Assembly: GCA_003509235.1 (NCBI GenBank)
Contig: DONH01000289.1
Coordinates: forward strand, 1-8,265
Length of the DNA stretch: 8,265 nt
From: Planctomycetaceae bacterium
GTDB taxonomy: Bacteria > Planctomycetota > Planctomycetia > Pirellulales > UBA1268
Reading direction: 5' to 3'
Both the position numbers and the translations under genes were made by a program. Under the pieces are notes generated by a model, which saw only the letters and a list, made by a program, of their open reading frames with translations, did not search any database and was not told the origin of the DNA. The stretch's first letter is position 1; every line of letters begins with the position of its first letter. Shown here one piece after another: positions 6,213 through 8,265 of this stretch.

Positions 6213-6986
6213 CTATTCGGCGCGGTGCCAGGCTGTAAATTCAGCGATCGTGTGTTGGTGTTTGCGGCCAGTTTCACGAATGACGAACGGAATGTCCTCA
6301 CGGCATCCCAGTTTGAAGTGTGGATGCAATGCTCTTGATAATCCAGTAAATGTGTCAACAGGAATACCGGCACTATCAACGTAACCGCCTAACCAATAAT
6401 TCGGAGGGGTGTAATCTTCAAGCCAAGTGTAGGGTGAGGTGATAACTAGCCATCCACCAACACGAATACGTTGCGTTATTGAATTGAGAAAGAGTTGGGG
6501 CTGATAGAGACGATCAATCAGGTTCCCTGCGAAAACAAGATCGTAGTTGTGCATTTCATCAGCCAGATTACATGCATCGCCGGTTTGAAATGTGACTCGG
6601 TTGGCAATGTCGCTATCCAGCAGGCTCTCAAGCGATATTTGGCAATCATTCGTCAATCGGCCCTCAGTTGGGATCTCGTACTGAACAGTGCCGCTTTGCT
6701 GTAATCTCTTTGCTGCTTCAATAAAACCAGACGAATAATCAAGGGCGTCAACATGCTGGAAATGCTTTGCAAGTTCAAATGAAGACCTCCCCACTGCACA
6801 GCCAATATCAAGGCAGCGATTACGGTGTTGAAGTTTCACAGAAGCCATTAAAAAATCGATGCATGCAGCGGGAAAATTTTGGATTCCAAGCACGGGTGGG
6901 CCGTAATGAAAACCTAAGTACTGGGATACAAGTCCAGAGGTTTCGTAAAGTGCAGAGCCAGGTGTTTGTGAAGCGGTTTCTTTCAT
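6213..6986 (-). CDS. Stand-alone OvoA C-terminal-type methyltransferase (putative 4-mercaptohistidine N1-methyltransferase)
   Basis: A 257-residue class I S-adenosylmethionine methyltransferase. Motif I is LDIGCAVGRS (59-68), the acidic residue after strand 2 is Asp83 (ALDYS), and GDACN (136-140) is the adenine-side motif. Features beyond the SAM core match what I know of the C-terminal domain of OvoA: ETSGLVSQYLGFHYG (15-29), CAVGRSSFELAKHF (63-76), AGNLIDRL (153-160), SPYTWLEDYTPP (184-195), WLGG (198-201) and IRETGRKHQ (236-244). In ovothiol synthesis that domain methylates an imidazole nitrogen of 4(5)-mercaptohistidine, the last step. Here it is a separate protein, and the DinB/FGE-like sulfoxide synthase part is not in the window. 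It follows the ADP-ribosylglycohydrolase-like gene by 23 bases, so the two are likely cotranscribed. No good ribosome binding site is visible. Family assignment is firm; substrate is inferred. Confidence 0.88.
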   Translation of the reverse strand: MKETASQTPGSALYETSGLVSQYLGFHYGPPVLGIQNFPAACIDFLMASVKLQHRNRCLDIGCAVGRSSFELAKHFQHVDALDYSSGFIEAAKRLQQSGTVQYEIPTEGRLTNDCQISLESLLDSDIANRVTFQTGDACNLADEMHNYDLVFAGNLIDRLYQPQLFLNSITQRIRVGGWLVITSPYTWLEDYTPPNYWLGGYVDSAGIPVDTFTGLSRALHPHFKLGCREDIPFVIRETGRKHQHTIAEFTAWHRAE

Positions 6987-7009
6987 TTTTCTTTTCAGCT
7001 CATCGATAT

Positions 7010-8044
7010 TTAGTTCTTGGAAATACGTGGGGTGGCGATAAGGCCTTCAATGAGACTTTGGGGTAAAGGTGACGTCGCCGCCAGTAGCGAGCCGACAACA
7101 CTACCACGATGACACGAGTCACCACCACATTGTGCATTTGAACAGATTCCATTTGCGGGCTTGCCGGCATGTCTGTACGCAAGAAAAAGTGCGGCAGGAA
7201 ATGCATCAGGAATGTAGCACGCTGATGAAAGCATCCCTCCGACAACCACTCGATCTGGATAATCTTCCCAGCGGGAGATCTTTGCTTTTGAAACCCATTG
7301 AGAAGCCTCGTCAAGAATGACCTCTCGTAAGTCTGCGCCAAGGCTTACACTGGCTAGAATTCGAACAAGAACATCTGCTGAAGCAAGAACGTCGTTGTCT
7401 TTGTGAGTAAGAGAGACATGATTCTGCACTATTTCACGAATGTCAGGATGTCGCGGACCAATCGCGGCAATCAGCGCTGGTACGGCGACAAGGCCACCGA
7501 TGTGAATGTCACGGACTCCACAATTGATCGCCTTTCGACCAGAGGCATAATTTGTGAAAAAGTGCCTGTGGTACTCTTCGACATAGGTGTCATTGTGTTT
7601 CTGAGGAGTAAGCATGAAATTGACATAATGATCAAGCCAGCGAGTGGAATCGTAATGCCCTAAACGTTGGATCAGCTCAAAAAGTTCAATCGCTAGAAGG
7701 GAGTTGAGGGTGTTTTCACCGGCTGTCAGGAATTGGTGGTAGTGTACGCCACGTTTTCCCCAGTACTGCGACTGCTCGCGAAGGATATCACCATTTGCAT
7801 TGAGTGGCTTGTAGTCGGATCGCCAGAGAATGCTATCCGGATGCGTTTTTTTGGGAGATTGATAGGAGTCAAGTATCCCAAAGTCCCTCTCAATTGCAGA
7901 TTGGTTGTAGTACCAATGGACGGGCATCGCGATACTGTCGGCTACCAGGGCACCAAGCAAAATCTGCTTACCAAAAGAAGCGTTTGAAAGGGATTCAATG
8001 TCCCCAAGGTATTTTTTTTCTTCATTCGATTGCTGAGTGTTCAT
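7010..8044 (-). CDS. ADP-ribosylglycohydrolase-fold protein with non-canonical metal motifs
   Basis: A 344-residue, mostly helical protein of the ADP-ribosylglycohydrolase (DraG/ARH) superfamily, whose members cleave ADP-ribose from proteins or small molecules with two metal ions. The N-terminal block GALVADSIAMPVHWYY (31-46) corresponds to the usual GxxxGDAxGxPxE motif. LTAGENTLN (106-114) takes the place of the T-D-D-T metal motif, SLTHKDND (211-218) that of the central T-H-x-x-P block, and CGGDSCHRGSVVGSLLAA (306-323) that of GGDTDT-x-A-x-x-G-A. So the fold and the final GGD remain but several metal ligands differ. I recall a subfamily with AGENTLN and GGxxCHRG, so this looks like a coherent clade whose substrate I do not know. 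Its ATG overlaps the TGA of the upstream ABC ATPase gene (ATGA), with AGG seven bases before the start, implying translational coupling. The methyltransferase gene follows after 23 bases. Confidence 0.85.
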   Translation of the reverse strand: MNTQQSNEEKKYLGDIESLSNASFGKQILLGALVADSIAMPVHWYYNQSAIERDFGILDSYQSPKKTHPDSILWRSDYKPLNANGDILREQSQYWGKRGVHYHQFLTAGENTLNSLLAIELFELIQRLGHYDSTRWLDHYVNFMLTPQKHNDTYVEEYHRHFFTNYASGRKAINCGVRDIHIGGLVAVPALIAAIGPRHPDIREIVQNHVSLTHKDNDVLASADVLVRILASVSLGADLREVILDEASQWVSKAKISRWEDYPDRVVVGGMLSSACYIPDAFPAALFLAYRHAGKPANGICSNAQCGGDSCHRGSVVGSLLAATSPLPQSLIEGLIATPRISKN

Positions 8045-8265
8045 CGTAATACCTGCTCGAAAAAAGATGCAACTCGAGAGTTTTCGGTGTTTTTGAATAC
8101 GGTTTCAGCGGGGCCGTGTGATAAGACTGTACCATCGCCGATAAAGGCAATTTCGTCAGCCACTCGACGAGCGAAGTTCATCGCGTGAGTTACAAGGACG
8201 AAATCAGTTCCAGAGTCCTTAAGACTCTCGATCATGTCAAGTACTTCAGCGGTCATCTCAGGGTC
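8041..8265 (-). CDS. Polar amino-acid ABC transporter ATP-binding protein (5' part outside window)
   Basis: The last 74 residues of an ABC ATPase; the frame is open to the right edge, so Walker A, the signature and Walker B lie outside. It begins with DPEM, the end of the D-loop in the family pattern LDPE, then EVLDMIESLKDSG. Next come the switch histidine in LVTHAM (residues 22-27 of the visible part), FARRVADEIAFIGDGTVLSHGPAETVF and a C-terminal RVASFFEQVL. The F-A-x-x-V-A-D-x-I-x-F-x-x-x-G order and the short tail without a regulatory domain are typical of GlnQ/HisP-type ATPases that import polar amino acids. The specificity cannot be read from this part. Its stop overlaps the start of the ADP-ribosylglycohydrolase-like gene, making it the upstream member of the right-hand operon. 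Confidence 0.88.
   Translation of the reverse strand, partial: DPEMTAEVLDMIESLKDSGTDFVLVTHAMNFARRVADEIAFIGDGTVLSHGPAETVFKNTENSRVASFFEQVLR

Overview
The window reads as bacterial chromosome of moderate, somewhat AT-leaning composition. I infer Planctomycetota or a close relative from the gene style: an ABC-2 exporter operon with an unusual secreted partner protein, a tiny C4 zinc-ribbon protein and generally weak Shine-Dalgarno sites. No rRNA, tRNA, mobile element or CRISPR array was seen, so the placement is tentative.

Layout. (1) Positions 1-2396, minus strand: a three-gene operon read right to left. It encodes a membrane-anchored extracytoplasmic protein of unknown function (1452-2396), an ABC-2 type ATPase (648-1406) and the first 209 residues of its membrane subunit (1-627, cut by the left edge). 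(2) 2397-2827: a 431-base divergent intergenic region with a possible short leader ORF. (3) 2828-3109, plus: a 93-residue zinc-ribbon protein with a near-perfect ribosome binding site. (4) 3143-4474, minus: aroA (EPSP synthase, shikimate pathway), convergent with the zinc-ribbon gene. (5) 4593-5810, plus: an iron-type alcohol dehydrogenase, divergent from aroA. Their shared 118-base gap holds a candidate aroA promoter and a small palindrome over its predicted start of transcription. (6) 5838-8265, minus: a second operon read right to left. It encodes the C-terminal end of a polar amino-acid ABC transporter ATPase (cut by the right edge), an ADP-ribosylglycohydrolase-fold protein whose start overlaps the ATPase stop (ATGA), a stand-alone methyltransferase matching the C-terminal domain of the ovothiol enzyme OvoA, and a small proline-rich protein with a C-terminal membrane anchor.

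How they may work together. The left operon looks like a complete export or envelope machine: ATPase, permease and secreted or anchored accessory. The right operon is the most interesting part. An amino-acid importer, an ADP-ribosylglycohydrolase-like enzyme with non-canonical metal motifs, and a predicted 4-mercaptohistidine N-methyltransferase are tightly packed and probably cotranscribed. The iron-dependent sulfoxide synthase half of OvoA is absent from the window. Either it is encoded elsewhere, or this methyltransferase acts on another thiol-imidazole-like substrate. aroA is an ordinary housekeeping gene and the dehydrogenase has no evident link to its neighbours.
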